NCBI GenBank assembly: GCA_934500875.1
Contig: CAKSTL010000006.1
Span: 1 to 64,000, forward strand
DNA: 64,000 nucleotides
Reading direction: 5' to 3'
Source: an uncultured Clostridia bacterium
GTDB lineage: Bacteria; Bacillota; Clostridia; UMGS1810
The notes under the pieces were generated by a model, which saw only the letters and a list, made by a program, of their open reading frames with translations, was not told the origin of the DNA and ran no database searches. A program made the position numbers and the translations under genes. Below, one piece after another: positions 7,241 through 15,578 of the stretch (position 1 is the stretch's first letter; every line of letters begins with the position of its first letter).

Positions 7241-8668
7241 TCATCCTCTGTTTTTCTTGTGATGCCCAATGTCAAAGAGCGCAGATGAGGCTATTATCAC
7301 AAAAATGTATGCAACCGAATATGTGTATCTTGACTGAACCTCCATAAGCATAAGACCGCCCTCAAAGCCCAGAATCATAAGCGCAAGAAGGCACAAAAGC
7401 CCTTTGTTTTTTGACGTGAGCGCAATATACAAACACAGTGCCAGAAGCATTATGTAATAGACGGACGCAGTGCGGTAGAGGGTATACAGATAAGGCTTTG
7501 CGCCCTCTGTGCCGTTGTTGCCGTATGACCAGTAAACCGAATTGAATTCGCCGTAGCCGAAGATTGTGTTGGTCTTTTTAAACATCAGCCCGATTATTTT
7601 TTCTTTGTTGTCCGAAATCCTTTTAATAAGCCGTTCTTTCACAATTTCAGCCATTTTGTCCTTGTCTTTTCCGGCTTCAAAATAAATGTTCTGGTCGTCC
7701 GCCGAAAACATTCCGCCCGTTTCAAAGTTGAAGCCGACAAGCATATAAACCGTAAACGGAACTCCGCCGTTTGTAAGACGGTATTTTGTAATTCCCGTTT
7801 TATAATAAATGCTGCCAACGGTTGTAAAAATCAGAAAAAACGCCGCAGCGAGCGATACGCACGACAAAAATTTCGTCTTTTTGGCAAACACCGTCAAAGC
7901 GCCGATAACGTAAGCCGAAATGTAAAACGGCGCAACACCTCTGAAAAGACACCCCACCGCAAGAAATGCTCCTGCGGCAAGCATATTTGCACACACCGCC
8001 CATCTTTGCACGCTTCTGTATGCCGAAATGACAAAATACAGCGACAAAAGAAGGAACGGCATTGCAAAATTTTCGCTTGTAAACACTGCGCAGTAGGCTA
8101 TGGACGGAATAAACGCCGCATACAAAAGTGCGCAGATAAGACCAAGCTTTTCACCGCTTATTTTTTTGCCGATAAGATAAATTATAAAAATGCAAAACCC
8201 CGACAAAAGGGCGCTTGCAAGCTGAACCGCAAAAACAGATACGCCGAAAATGCGGAAAAGAAGTCCGCACACAAGCGTAAATGTTGTCATATGCACAAAA
8301 CGGTGAAAATATGTAAACTTGTCAAAACACGAAAAATCAAGCGCCGCAACGCTTTTTGCGCCGTTATACATTGTTTCGTAGTCGCTTATGGGAACGGTTT
8401 TTGCAAATCGGACGTATGCAATGCGCACCGCCGTTCCGGCAGCGATTATCGCAATAAGAACAGCCGTTTTTTTCTTTCCCGTTATGTTTTTTGACGATTT
8501 TATCAAAAACGCCGCCGTCATAATAAGAAGCGAATACAAAATTCCGGTCAGAACGTCCGAAAATCCCGTCTGAGATGCGCCCGAAACGAGGTTTATAACG
8601 TTCATTGCCAAAATTACGGCAAGAAAAGCCGCAAAAATATAAACAAAGGTATTTGTAAGCTTTTTCAT
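7241..8668 (-). CDS. GT-C-type membrane glycosyltransferase (PMT/ArnT-like)
   Basis: About 475 residues with many hydrophobic helices. The first extracellular loop carries VPISDYETMYNGA, an acidic D-Y/D-E catalytic motif as in PMT_2/ArnT-like GT-C enzymes, which use lipid-phosphate sugars on the outer face of the membrane. The C-terminal half has NGGVPFTVYMLVGFN and a helix-rich end. I place the start at the ATG of MKKLTNTF, 6-8 bases after a GGAA site; a longer frame begins inside the leader repeat (copy C), and an in-repeat ATG 12 bases upstream is the alternative. The likely donor is the polyprenyl-phosphate pentose made by the next genes; the acceptor is unknown, possibly teichoic acid given the upstream LTA-synthase-like gene. 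Confidence 0.75.
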   Translation of the reverse strand: MKKLTNTFVYIFAAFLAVILAMNVINLVSGASQTGFSDVLTGILYSLLIMTAAFLIKSSKNITGKKKTAVLIAIIAAGTAVRIAYVRFAKTVPISDYETMYNGAKSVAALDFSCFDKFTYFHRFVHMTTFTLVCGLLFRIFGVSVFAVQLASALLSGFCIFIIYLIGKKISGEKLGLICALLYAAFIPSIAYCAVFTSENFAMPFLLLSLYFVISAYRSVQRWAVCANMLAAGAFLAVGCLFRGVAPFYISAYVIGALTVFAKKTKFLSCVSLAAAFFLIFTTVGSIYYKTGITKYRLTNGGVPFTVYMLVGFNFETGGMFSADDQNIYFEAGKDKDKMAEIVKERLIKRISDNKEKIIGLMFKKTNTIFGYGEFNSVYWSYGNNGTEGAKPYLYTLYRTASVYYIMLLALCLYIALTSKNKGLLCLLALMILGFEGGLMLMEVQSRYTYSVAYIFVIIASSALFDIGHHKKNRG

Positions 8669-8784
8669 AAAAATTTCCATTCCGCCGCCATACGCCGGCA
8701 CAAACAGTAATTTAAATTTCTCTTATCCGTATGGCAAAAATGATAAGAGATTTTTACGCCTGCGAAAAAGCGCAAATTTTTTTG
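8669..8784 (-). repeat. Structured leader repeat, copy C, inside the envelope operon
   Basis: It fills the whole gap between the LTA-synthase-like stop and the GT-C start. On the minus strand it reads: a short TGCG/CGCA hairpin in place of the long GC stem, AATCTCTTATC with GATAAGAGA, then GCCGGCGTATGGCGGCGGAATGGAAATT and the ATG. The Shine-Dalgarno has drifted from GGAG to GGAA. It is the only copy lying between two genes of one apparent operon. Confidence 0.65.
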
Positions 8785-10683
8785 CTATTTTTTGCCGAAC
8801 AGGCAGTTATACTGAAGTATCTTGTAGTTTGCAATTTCTTCGTCGGATATGCTGCTTTGAGGGACATAATCTCCGTTTTCGTCGCAGACGCTTGTGTGCT
8901 GATATACCGTGTGACGGGTGTAAAAATCGTCAAAAAACAAAAAATACCACGGCTTTGTCTTGAGATTTGCCATTTTCACGGTGTTTATGCCCAGATACTG
9001 CGGCCCGACACGCTTTTTTATGTCAAATCCCGAAATGTCAAAATTCGCCCATATGATATACGGCGTTTCGTACATATTCGGGTTTTGCTCGGTGCTGTCG
9101 CCCTTCATAAATCCAAGCGATTTGAAGGTTGAACTGTTTATTCCCAAAAACGGCAGATGGTCGCCGTACATAACGATAAGAACATTTTCTTTTTTGTCTT
9201 TAAAATAATCAACAAGGTGCATAAACGCTTTGTCGATATCGTAAATTCCCTGAACAGCCTCTCTCAAACCCGATAAATCCTCCGCCGAAAGAAGGTCGCT
9301 GTTCACGTCAACGTCGTATCTTTCATACCTCGGAACAAGGTAGTTTCCGTGGTTCTGCATACTCACCGCATACAAAAACAGCGGTTTGTCAATGCTTTGT
9401 TCATATTTTTTTATAATCTGCTCGGATAAGTACATATCCGAAATATACGTTCCCTTTTTCACGGGATTTTCAAGGTCGGTATACCCCAAAAGCCCGTCAA
9501 ACCCCATAAGCGGATAAGCCTTGCTGCGGTTGTAAAAGTTTTTGTCGTAGGTGTGTATTGCATATGAGTTGTAGCCGTTGTCTTTAAAAATCTGCGCAAG
9601 AGAGTTTATGGGCTTTCGCACATACTGGCTGTAAGGATACCCGCCCTCGGGCAGAAGATTTGTTGAAAGAAACGTAAGATACTCAAACTCGGGTATGCAC
9701 GTATTGCACCCGAACGACGGCGACACCATATCGCCGAAATAATATTTTTCTCCCAGCGCACGAATGTTTTTCATAGGGTCCTCGCTCATTGTCACATTTT
9801 CAAGCTTTGCAGGGTCCCACCAGCTTTCGCACTGTATGGCGATAACGTTCACGGCGTCCTTGTTTTTGACGGCGGCACTGTCCATTACCGCATACGTTTT
9901 TTCAAGCGTTTTAAGCGTTTCTTTTGAATAGCCCTTGGGTTTTTCCACCTTAAGCTCACCTATTCTGGGAAAAAACGTAAGAATAAATCCGTTTGAAAAA
10001 TAGTTGTTTGCCGAATCAAATCCCGAAATTTTGCAGTCAACCGCAGGAAGAACGGTATATTTGAAAAATTTGTCAAAGCACACAAGATGGAACAAAATTC
10101 CAAACGACAGCGCCGTTATGAAAAGATTTGAAAAATATCTTTTAAGCTTAAATTTTTTCTTTTTGCGAAGGTATAAAAACGCACTTGCGTAGATTATAAG
10201 ATGAAGTATAAAAAGCGTAATTCCCAGCGAAAAATAAGGCCTTATCGGAAGGCTTACAAATTTTTTGATTTTGGTAAGCTGCGACGCCATAACAAAGTCT
10301 ATCGGCAAGAGCGGCGAGCTTGTTACCGTCATCATAAGCGACGAGGCGGCGGCAAGAATTACAAAAATAAGGTTTGATGTCAAAAACCCTATGAGCCTGT
10401 TTGAAAAAAGAGCCGCAAAAAAGTATTGCGACAGGCCGAAAAAGGCGCACGAAAGCAAAACCTTTGCGATAAAAAACACAAGGTTTTCTTTTGTTATATG
10501 ATGATACGGAAGCTGCAAAATATGGAGAATAAGAACGGTTATAAAAGGACTTAAAAAGAAATAAATTTTTTCAAAATCACACTTTTTATCCCGCTTTTTT
10601 TCGCCGTTTTCCGCTTCTTTATTCAAATTTTTTCTGTTTTCGTTTTCTGCGGCATTTTTTAATGCCGTAAGCGTTTGCGACAT
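8785..10683 (-). CDS. LTA synthase family protein (sulfatase-fold glycerophosphate transferase)
   Basis: A 632-residue protein with a cytoplasmic Lys/Glu-rich N-terminus, about five transmembrane helices and an extracellular sulfatase-fold domain. Visible motifs are IAIQCESWWD (metal-site Glu), SFGCNTCIPEFEYL with the likely nucleophile Thr at about residue 328, NGYNSYAIHTYDKNFYNR, SMQNHGNY and MYGDHLPFLG. Family knowledge: LtaS-type enzymes transfer glycerophosphate from phosphatidylglycerol to a growing polymer. The ATG of MSQTL was chosen because it follows a GGAGG site by six bases; the upstream in-frame extension overlaps the preceding gene and lacks such a site. A related phosphoglycerol transferase for another glycan is a reasonable alternative. 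Confidence 0.85.
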   Translation of the reverse strand: MSQTLTALKNAAENENRKNLNKEAENGEKKRDKKCDFEKIYFFLSPFITVLILHILQLPYHHITKENLVFFIAKVLLSCAFFGLSQYFFAALFSNRLIGFLTSNLIFVILAAASSLMMTVTSSPLLPIDFVMASQLTKIKKFVSLPIRPYFSLGITLFILHLIIYASAFLYLRKKKKFKLKRYFSNLFITALSFGILFHLVCFDKFFKYTVLPAVDCKISGFDSANNYFSNGFILTFFPRIGELKVEKPKGYSKETLKTLEKTYAVMDSAAVKNKDAVNVIAIQCESWWDPAKLENVTMSEDPMKNIRALGEKYYFGDMVSPSFGCNTCIPEFEYLTFLSTNLLPEGGYPYSQYVRKPINSLAQIFKDNGYNSYAIHTYDKNFYNRSKAYPLMGFDGLLGYTDLENPVKKGTYISDMYLSEQIIKKYEQSIDKPLFLYAVSMQNHGNYLVPRYERYDVDVNSDLLSAEDLSGLREAVQGIYDIDKAFMHLVDYFKDKKENVLIVMYGDHLPFLGINSSTFKSLGFMKGDSTEQNPNMYETPYIIWANFDISGFDIKKRVGPQYLGINTVKMANLKTKPWYFLFFDDFYTRHTVYQHTSVCDENGDYVPQSSISDEEIANYKILQYNCLFGKK

Positions 10684-10765
10684 TGTTTCATCCTCCGTTT
10701 TCCGACAAAAAATTATAACACAAACTGCGTATAAAGTCAATATCGGACGGCAAGAAGCAATAAAT

Positions 10766-11524
10766 TTACATTCTTTCGCACACCGTTTCGCAAATTTTTT
10801 CCGCATATCCTTTTTCGCACATCTTCACCTCGGCAAGGGCATATTTTTTGTCCTCTGCGCCGAGCTTTAAAAGCTCCAGGGCAATGCACAGCTCCTTTAA
10901 AATTTTTATGTTGTCCAAAAGGTCAATTCCCACCGCTGCGCTTATTTTTTCAATCCCCGGCTTGTCGGCGGAGGTAAGATGAGGCGCAAGGTATGCAAGG
11001 GCGGGGTTTTTCTGATACAGCGCCTTTGCCACTCCCTTTGAAAAACCGGATACGTTTTCGGTAAAATACTTTTGATAACCGCTTGTTTTTTGCTCCTCCA
11101 TTGCGGCAAAAAGCTGTTTTCTCAAAGACGACGGACTGTGCTTTAAATTGTGGCATATAACATACGTTTTAAGATATTCCGAAACCGTTTCTGCGGCATT
11201 TTTTGACAAAATTTTTTCATCGTCCGAAAGTATTAAAACAAAATTTTCGCAAAACGGCAGAGTGCGCATACATCCCAAAAGGTCGTCATAAAGCGCCGAG
11301 CTTCGGAGAATATATGCGCAAAGAAACGGTTCGTTTTGCCCGGTATTGCATACGCCGAGAAAAAATTTTGCGCCCTCTTCGTCCGATAAAAAATTTTCAT
11401 ACGCAAAAACCTCTGCCTCTGCGCCTCTTTTGCGCATAACGCCGTCCTTTTTGCAGATAAAATCCCTAACCTTGCGTGAAAAATTTAAACTGTATGAAAA
11501 AAGTGATAATTTATACTTTTTCAA
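10766..11524 (-). CDS. Unrecognised protein, first gene of the envelope operon
   Basis: About 252 residues, apparently soluble, with no signal peptide or membrane helix. I recognise no family. It is Lys/Glu/Leu-rich and largely helical by composition, with a cysteine-containing central region (VICHNLKHSPSSLRKQ) and a C-terminal helical part (LLDNIKILKELCIALELLK). I prefer a TTG start at 11522-11524, which follows a GAGGGTG site; a GTG nine bases upstream is the alternative. It lies 82 nt upstream of the LTA-synthase-like gene on the same strand and diverges from glgB. A TATAAT-like -10 box on the minus strand at 11575-11580 may serve it, but I find no good -35 box. Confidence 0.6.
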   Translation of the reverse strand: MKKYKLSLFSYSLNFSRKVRDFICKKDGVMRKRGAEAEVFAYENFLSDEEGAKFFLGVCNTGQNEPFLCAYILRSSALYDDLLGCMRTLPFCENFVLILSDDEKILSKNAAETVSEYLKTYVICHNLKHSPSSLRKQLFAAMEEQKTSGYQKYFTENVSGFSKGVAKALYQKNPALAYLAPHLTSADKPGIEKISAAVGIDLLDNIKILKELCIALELLKLGAEDKKYALAEVKMCEKGYAEKICETVCERM

Positions 11525-11664
11525 ACGCTGCACCCTCTAAAAATTATTTTTAATATGTTTATGCTGTTTGGCGCATTATATTGCCGAAAAAAATATTTTT
11601 GTATGAAAAATGCACAAATGTTTTGATGTATGTTTGGATATAAAGTAAATATATGCCAAAATCC

Positions 11665-11693
11665 TTGACAGAAAGGGCTCTAAGCTATATAAT
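11665..11693 (+). promoter_or_regulatory. Strong sigma-A promoter of the glycogen operon
   Basis: TTGACA at 11665-11670, a 17-base spacer and TATAAT at 11688-11693 are a perfect consensus pair. The transcript would have a leader of about 170 nt before glgB. The leader is AT-rich, and I see no known riboswitch in it. The start codon is TTG at 11873 with GGGG nine bases upstream and AGAGG immediately before it. Confidence 0.8.
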
Positions 11694-11872
11694 TATATTA
11701 TAAAATGAGGGGTATTGTTGGATATTACAAAATATGTCAAAATATAACCTTAACAATGTGGTATACTCTCTTAATGACGTCGGACAGACATTAAAATTTG
11801 CGTTTTCGGCGCAGAATGAAGTCATAAATAACAGTTTTGAGCATAATTTAAAACAGAAAGGGGACAAAGAGG

Positions 11873-14191
11873 TTGGTTAACAAAATTACAGGTGATAATC
11901 TAAATCTTTTTTCTTCGGGCAACTGTGATTTTGCATATGAGTTTTTAGGCTGTCACAAAGAGATAAAAGATAAAAAAGAGGGCTATGTTTTCAGAGTGTG
12001 GGCGCCCAATGCAAACAGTGTAAGCATTGCGGGCGAATTCACAAACTGGGGTGAAAATCCCATAAAAATGCAAAAAATCGGCCACGGTATATGGGAGGGC
12101 TTTTCGCAATCCGCAAAGCAGTACGATTCCTATAAATACCTTATCGAAAAGCCGAACGGCGACACGGTTTACAAAAGCGACCCGTACGGCTTTCACACCG
12201 AGGTAAGACCGGGCACGGCGAGCAAGGTTTATGACCTTGACGGTTATGTGTGGAAGGACGAATCTTACAGAAAAAGCGTTTCGCAAAAAAATATTTTAAA
12301 AGAGCCGGTTAACATTTACGAGGTTCATCTCGGTTCGTGGAGGCGCCGTTCTGACGGAAGCTTTTTAAGCTTTGCCGAGCTTTCAAAGCAGCTTGTTTCT
12401 TACGTTAAAAAAATGGGTTACACACATATTGAGCTTATGCCCGTTTCGGAATATCCTTTTGACCCGTCGTGGGGTTATCAGGTTACGGGTTACTATGCGG
12501 TTACGCCGCGCTACGGCACGCCCAAGGATTTTATGGCATTTGTGGACGAGTGTCACAAAGAGGGCATCGGCGTAATACTCGACTGGGTTGGTGCGCATTT
12601 TCCCAAGGACGAAAACGGACTTTATGAGTTTGACGGCACAAGGTGCTATGAATATCAGAGCGATTTGAAAAACGAACATCCCGACTGGAATACACGCATA
12701 TTCGATTACGGAAAAGGCGAGGTTGTGTCGTTTCTTATATCCAACGCCGTTTTCTGGGTGGATAAATTCCACATTGACGGCATAAGGGTGGACGCTGTTG
12801 CGTCAATGCTGTATCTTGACTACGGCAGAAGAGGCGGTGCGTGGCAGCCGAATATCCACGGCGAAAACATTAATCTTGAGGCTGTGGAATTTCTCAAAAA
12901 TTTAAACAGCGCAATTTTCAAAAAGAACAAAAGCGTTCTTACAATCGCCGAGGAGTCAACGGCATTTCCCATGGTTACAAAACCGGGCTACGACGGCGGT
13001 CTGGGCTTTAATTTCAAGTGGAATATGGGCTGGATGAACGATATGTTAAGATATATGTCGCTTGATCCGCTCTTTAGAAAAAACAATCACAATAACCTTA
13101 CTTTTTCGCTTACCTATGCGTTTTCCGAAAATTTTGTGCTGCCGCTCTCGCACGACGAGGTTGTGCACGGAAAATGTTCTATGATAAGCAAAATGCCCGG
13201 TGAATATGAAGATAAATTCAATAATTTAAGGGCGTTTTACGGCTATATGATGGCGCACCCGGGCAAAAAGCTTATGTTTATGGGCGACGAGTTTGCGCAG
13301 TTTATAGAATGGGATTTTGCAAAGGAGCTTGACTGGTTTATTCTTGACTACGATTTGCACAAGAAAATGCAGACCTACGTTAAGGATTTGAATAAGTTTT
13401 ATCTTGACAATCCGCCCCTTTGGCAGAACGATACCGACTGGTCGGGCTTTTCGTGGATTGCCTGCGACGATTACGAAAAAAGCATTGTTTCTTTCAGACG
13501 AATTGACAGTGACGGAAACGAGCTTATTGTTGTGTGCAATTTCTGCCCCGTTGAGAGGACAAACTATCGCATAGGCGTGCCGTTTAGCGGCAAATATACG
13601 CAGGTATTTTCGTCCGATTCAAAAAAATACGGCGGCGAAACCGTGCGTCTTAAATCGTACAAGAGCGAAAAAGAGCCTATGCACGGCTTTGAAAACAGCA
13701 TAGTTTTAACCATTGCGCCAATGTCGGTAACGTTTTATAAGGTTGAAAAAAAGGCTGAAAAGACTGAAAAGAAAGAAAAGCATCCGTCAAAAAAAGCGGA
13801 GCTTAAGGCTGAAACGGTTAAAAACATTAAAAAGTCAAAAAAGGGAGAAATCCCAGAAATAAAGGCGGAAAAGGCGGATAATCCGAAGGCGGCGGAGTCT
13901 GCGGAAAAGGTTTCTGCGGCAGAGGACGCAAAGAAAGAGGTCGCACCGAAAGCGGAGGAAAAGAAACAGGTTGCAGCGAGCGGCGAAGAAATAACCGCAA
14001 AAGCCGTGAAAACCGCAAAAACCGAAACAAAAGCCGTTTCGGAAAATATAAAATCCGATAAAAAAGCTGAAGAAAAAGCTGAAGAAAAGGCTGTTTTGTC
14101 TGCGGACAAGGAGGCAAAATCCGTCAAAAAGGCAAAAGAAAAAACAGCAGCAAAGGCTAAAAAGGCAGCAAAAATCAAAAAGAAAAAATAA
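11873..14191 (+). CDS. glgB: 1,4-alpha-glucan branching enzyme with a long Lys/Ala-rich C-terminal tail
   Basis: A 772-residue protein whose first 620 residues are a normal GH13 branching enzyme. An N-terminal CBM48 (VFRVWAPNANSVSIAGEF) is followed by the barrel with the nucleophile Asp at about residue 307 (GIRVDAVASMLYLDYGR), the acid/base Glu at about 360 (IAEEST) and the LSHDEVVHGK site near 428. It makes alpha-1,6 branches in glycogen. Residues about 625-772 are a low-complexity extension, roughly 30% lysine with much Ala and Glu and no hydrophobic core, ending in KIKKKK; it resembles histone-H1-like or ribosome-associated tails and is absent from ordinary GlgB. The reading frame stays open and periodic, so it is not an obvious frameshift. 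First gene of glgBCDAP. Confidence 0.93.
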   Translation: MVNKITGDNLNLFSSGNCDFAYEFLGCHKEIKDKKEGYVFRVWAPNANSVSIAGEFTNWGENPIKMQKIGHGIWEGFSQSAKQYDSYKYLIEKPNGDTVYKSDPYGFHTEVRPGTASKVYDLDGYVWKDESYRKSVSQKNILKEPVNIYEVHLGSWRRRSDGSFLSFAELSKQLVSYVKKMGYTHIELMPVSEYPFDPSWGYQVTGYYAVTPRYGTPKDFMAFVDECHKEGIGVILDWVGAHFPKDENGLYEFDGTRCYEYQSDLKNEHPDWNTRIFDYGKGEVVSFLISNAVFWVDKFHIDGIRVDAVASMLYLDYGRRGGAWQPNIHGENINLEAVEFLKNLNSAIFKKNKSVLTIAEESTAFPMVTKPGYDGGLGFNFKWNMGWMNDMLRYMSLDPLFRKNNHNNLTFSLTYAFSENFVLPLSHDEVVHGKCSMISKMPGEYEDKFNNLRAFYGYMMAHPGKKLMFMGDEFAQFIEWDFAKELDWFILDYDLHKKMQTYVKDLNKFYLDNPPLWQNDTDWSGFSWIACDDYEKSIVSFRRIDSDGNELIVVCNFCPVERTNYRIGVPFSGKYTQVFSSDSKKYGGETVRLKSYKSEKEPMHGFENSIVLTIAPMSVTFYKVEKKAEKTEKKEKHPSKKAELKAETVKNIKKSKKGEIPEIKAEKADNPKAAESAEKVSAAEDAKKEVAPKAEEKKQVAASGEEITAKAVKTAKTETKAVSENIKSDKKAEEKAEEKAVLSADKEAKSVKKAKEKTAAKAKKAAKIKKKK

Positions 14192-14372
14192 AAATTTAAA
14201 CACATTCAATAAGACAATGCAAAACGAATTAATTTTGAATTAATTTTAATGACATTTTATTATCGCACTCACAAAATTAATCTAAAAGGAAATCTTATCC
14301 GATAAAAATTCGGATAAAAAGCAAAAATTCAACTCGATTTTCAAAATTTATTATAAACGTGGGGTGTTAAAA

Positions 14373-15563
14373 ATGCTGAGCAGGAGAAAAGAATGTATCG
14401 CAATGCTGCTCGCCGGCGGACAGGGCAGCAGACTTAAGGTTTTAACCGAGCAGACCGCAAAGCCTGCAGTGCCGTTCGGGGGAAAATACAGAATTATTGA
14501 TTTTCCGCTTTCAAACTGTGTAAATTCGGGCATAGACACGGTTGGAATTTTAACCCAGTATCAGCCGCTTGAGCTTAACAGTTATATCGGAAACGGCAGA
14601 CCGTGGGGTCTTAACCGAAATTTCGGCGGTGCGCACATTTTGCCGCCGTATTCAAAAAGCAAAAAAAGCGAATGGTATAAGGGCACGGCAAACGCCATTT
14701 ATCAGAACATTCACTTTATAGATTTGTTCAATCCCGAGTACGTGCTTGTTTTGTCGGGCGACCATATCTATAAAATGGATTATTCAAAAATGCTTGATTT
14801 TCATAAGGAAAAAAGGGCAGACTGCACAATCGCCGTTATAGACGTTCCTCTTTCGGAGGCGTCAAGGTTCGGAATTATGACGGCGGACAAAGAAGATAAA
14901 ATTGTTAAATTTGAGGAAAAACCGAAAAAACCCGACAGTACAAAAGCGTCAATGGGTATTTATATATTTAACTGGAAAACTTTGAAAAGTTATCTTATAG
15001 AGGACGAGGAAAACCCGAAATCTTCAAACGATTTCGGTAAGGACGTTATTCCCAAAATGCTTTCGGACAAGGCAAAAATGTATGCGTATTCGTTTGACGG
15101 ATACTGGAAGGACGTAGGAACAATAAAAAGCCTTTGGGAAGCGAATATGGATTTGCTGTGCGCAGAGAGCGGAATTAAAATTAAGGACGCAAAATCCAGA
15201 ATTTATGCACGAAACTATGCTTCTCCCCCGAGCTTTATCGCAAAGAGCGCCGAGGTTGAAAATTCGTATATCGCCGAGGGCTGTCTTGTAAAGGGAAAGG
15301 TTAAAAACAGCATAATTTTCACAGGCTGCATTATAGACGAATACACCACCGTTACCGACAGCGTTGTTATGCCGAACAGCAAAATAATGTCGGGCGCAGA
15401 GGTTAAATATTCGATAATCGGCGAAAATGTGCTTGTCGGCGGCAAGGCAAAAATCGGCGGCGACCCGAAGGATTATACCGAAAAAGAATGGGGTATAAGC
15501 GTTGTGGGCAAGGATAAAGCTATCGAGGCTGAACAAACGGTTCTTCCCGATGAAATTATATAA
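14373..15563 (+). CDS. glgC: Glucose-1-phosphate adenylyltransferase, catalytic subunit
   Basis: About 396 residues. CIAMLLAGGQGSRL (nucleotide-binding loop), AVPFGGKYRIIDF, GDHIYKMDY (catalytic Asp) and FEEKP with GIYIFNW are the GlgC signatures; the C-terminal third is a left-handed beta-helix of hexapeptide repeats. It makes ADP-glucose from ATP and glucose-1-phosphate, the committed step of glycogen synthesis. I place the start at the ATG preceded by GGGGTG with a six-base gap; the GTG nine bases upstream lies inside that ribosome site. A 172-bp gap after glgB holds an ATCCGA/TCGGAT hairpin but no T tract, so read-through is likely. Confidence 0.95.
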   Translation: MLSRRKECIAMLLAGGQGSRLKVLTEQTAKPAVPFGGKYRIIDFPLSNCVNSGIDTVGILTQYQPLELNSYIGNGRPWGLNRNFGGAHILPPYSKSKKSEWYKGTANAIYQNIHFIDLFNPEYVLVLSGDHIYKMDYSKMLDFHKEKRADCTIAVIDVPLSEASRFGIMTADKEDKIVKFEEKPKKPDSTKASMGIYIFNWKTLKSYLIEDEENPKSSNDFGKDVIPKMLSDKAKMYAYSFDGYWKDVGTIKSLWEANMDLLCAESGIKIKDAKSRIYARNYASPPSFIAKSAEVENSYIAEGCLVKGKVKNSIIFTGCIIDEYTTVTDSVVMPNSKIMSGAEVKYSIIGENVLVGGKAKIGGDPKDYTEKEWGISVVGKDKAIEAEQTVLPDEII

Positions 15564-15578
15564 GGGGGCGTCTTAACA

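Noticed and set aside
8678..8701. A start codon inside the leader repeat for the GT-C enzyme (MPAYGGG or MEIF)
   Set aside because: The residues come from the repeat itself, and the ATG of MKKLTNTF sits at a normal distance from GGAA; the same logic was applied at 60661.
13735..14205. Long minus-strand ORFs opposite the GlgB tail, rich in Phe, Ser and Ala
   Set aside because: They are the complement of a lysine/alanine/glutamate-rich coding region, have no ribosome site, and their composition follows directly from the plus-strand codons.
14293..14316. Terminator between glgB and glgC
   Set aside because: ATCCGA and TCGGAT form only a six-pair stem followed by AAAAGC, not a T tract, so operon read-through is expected.
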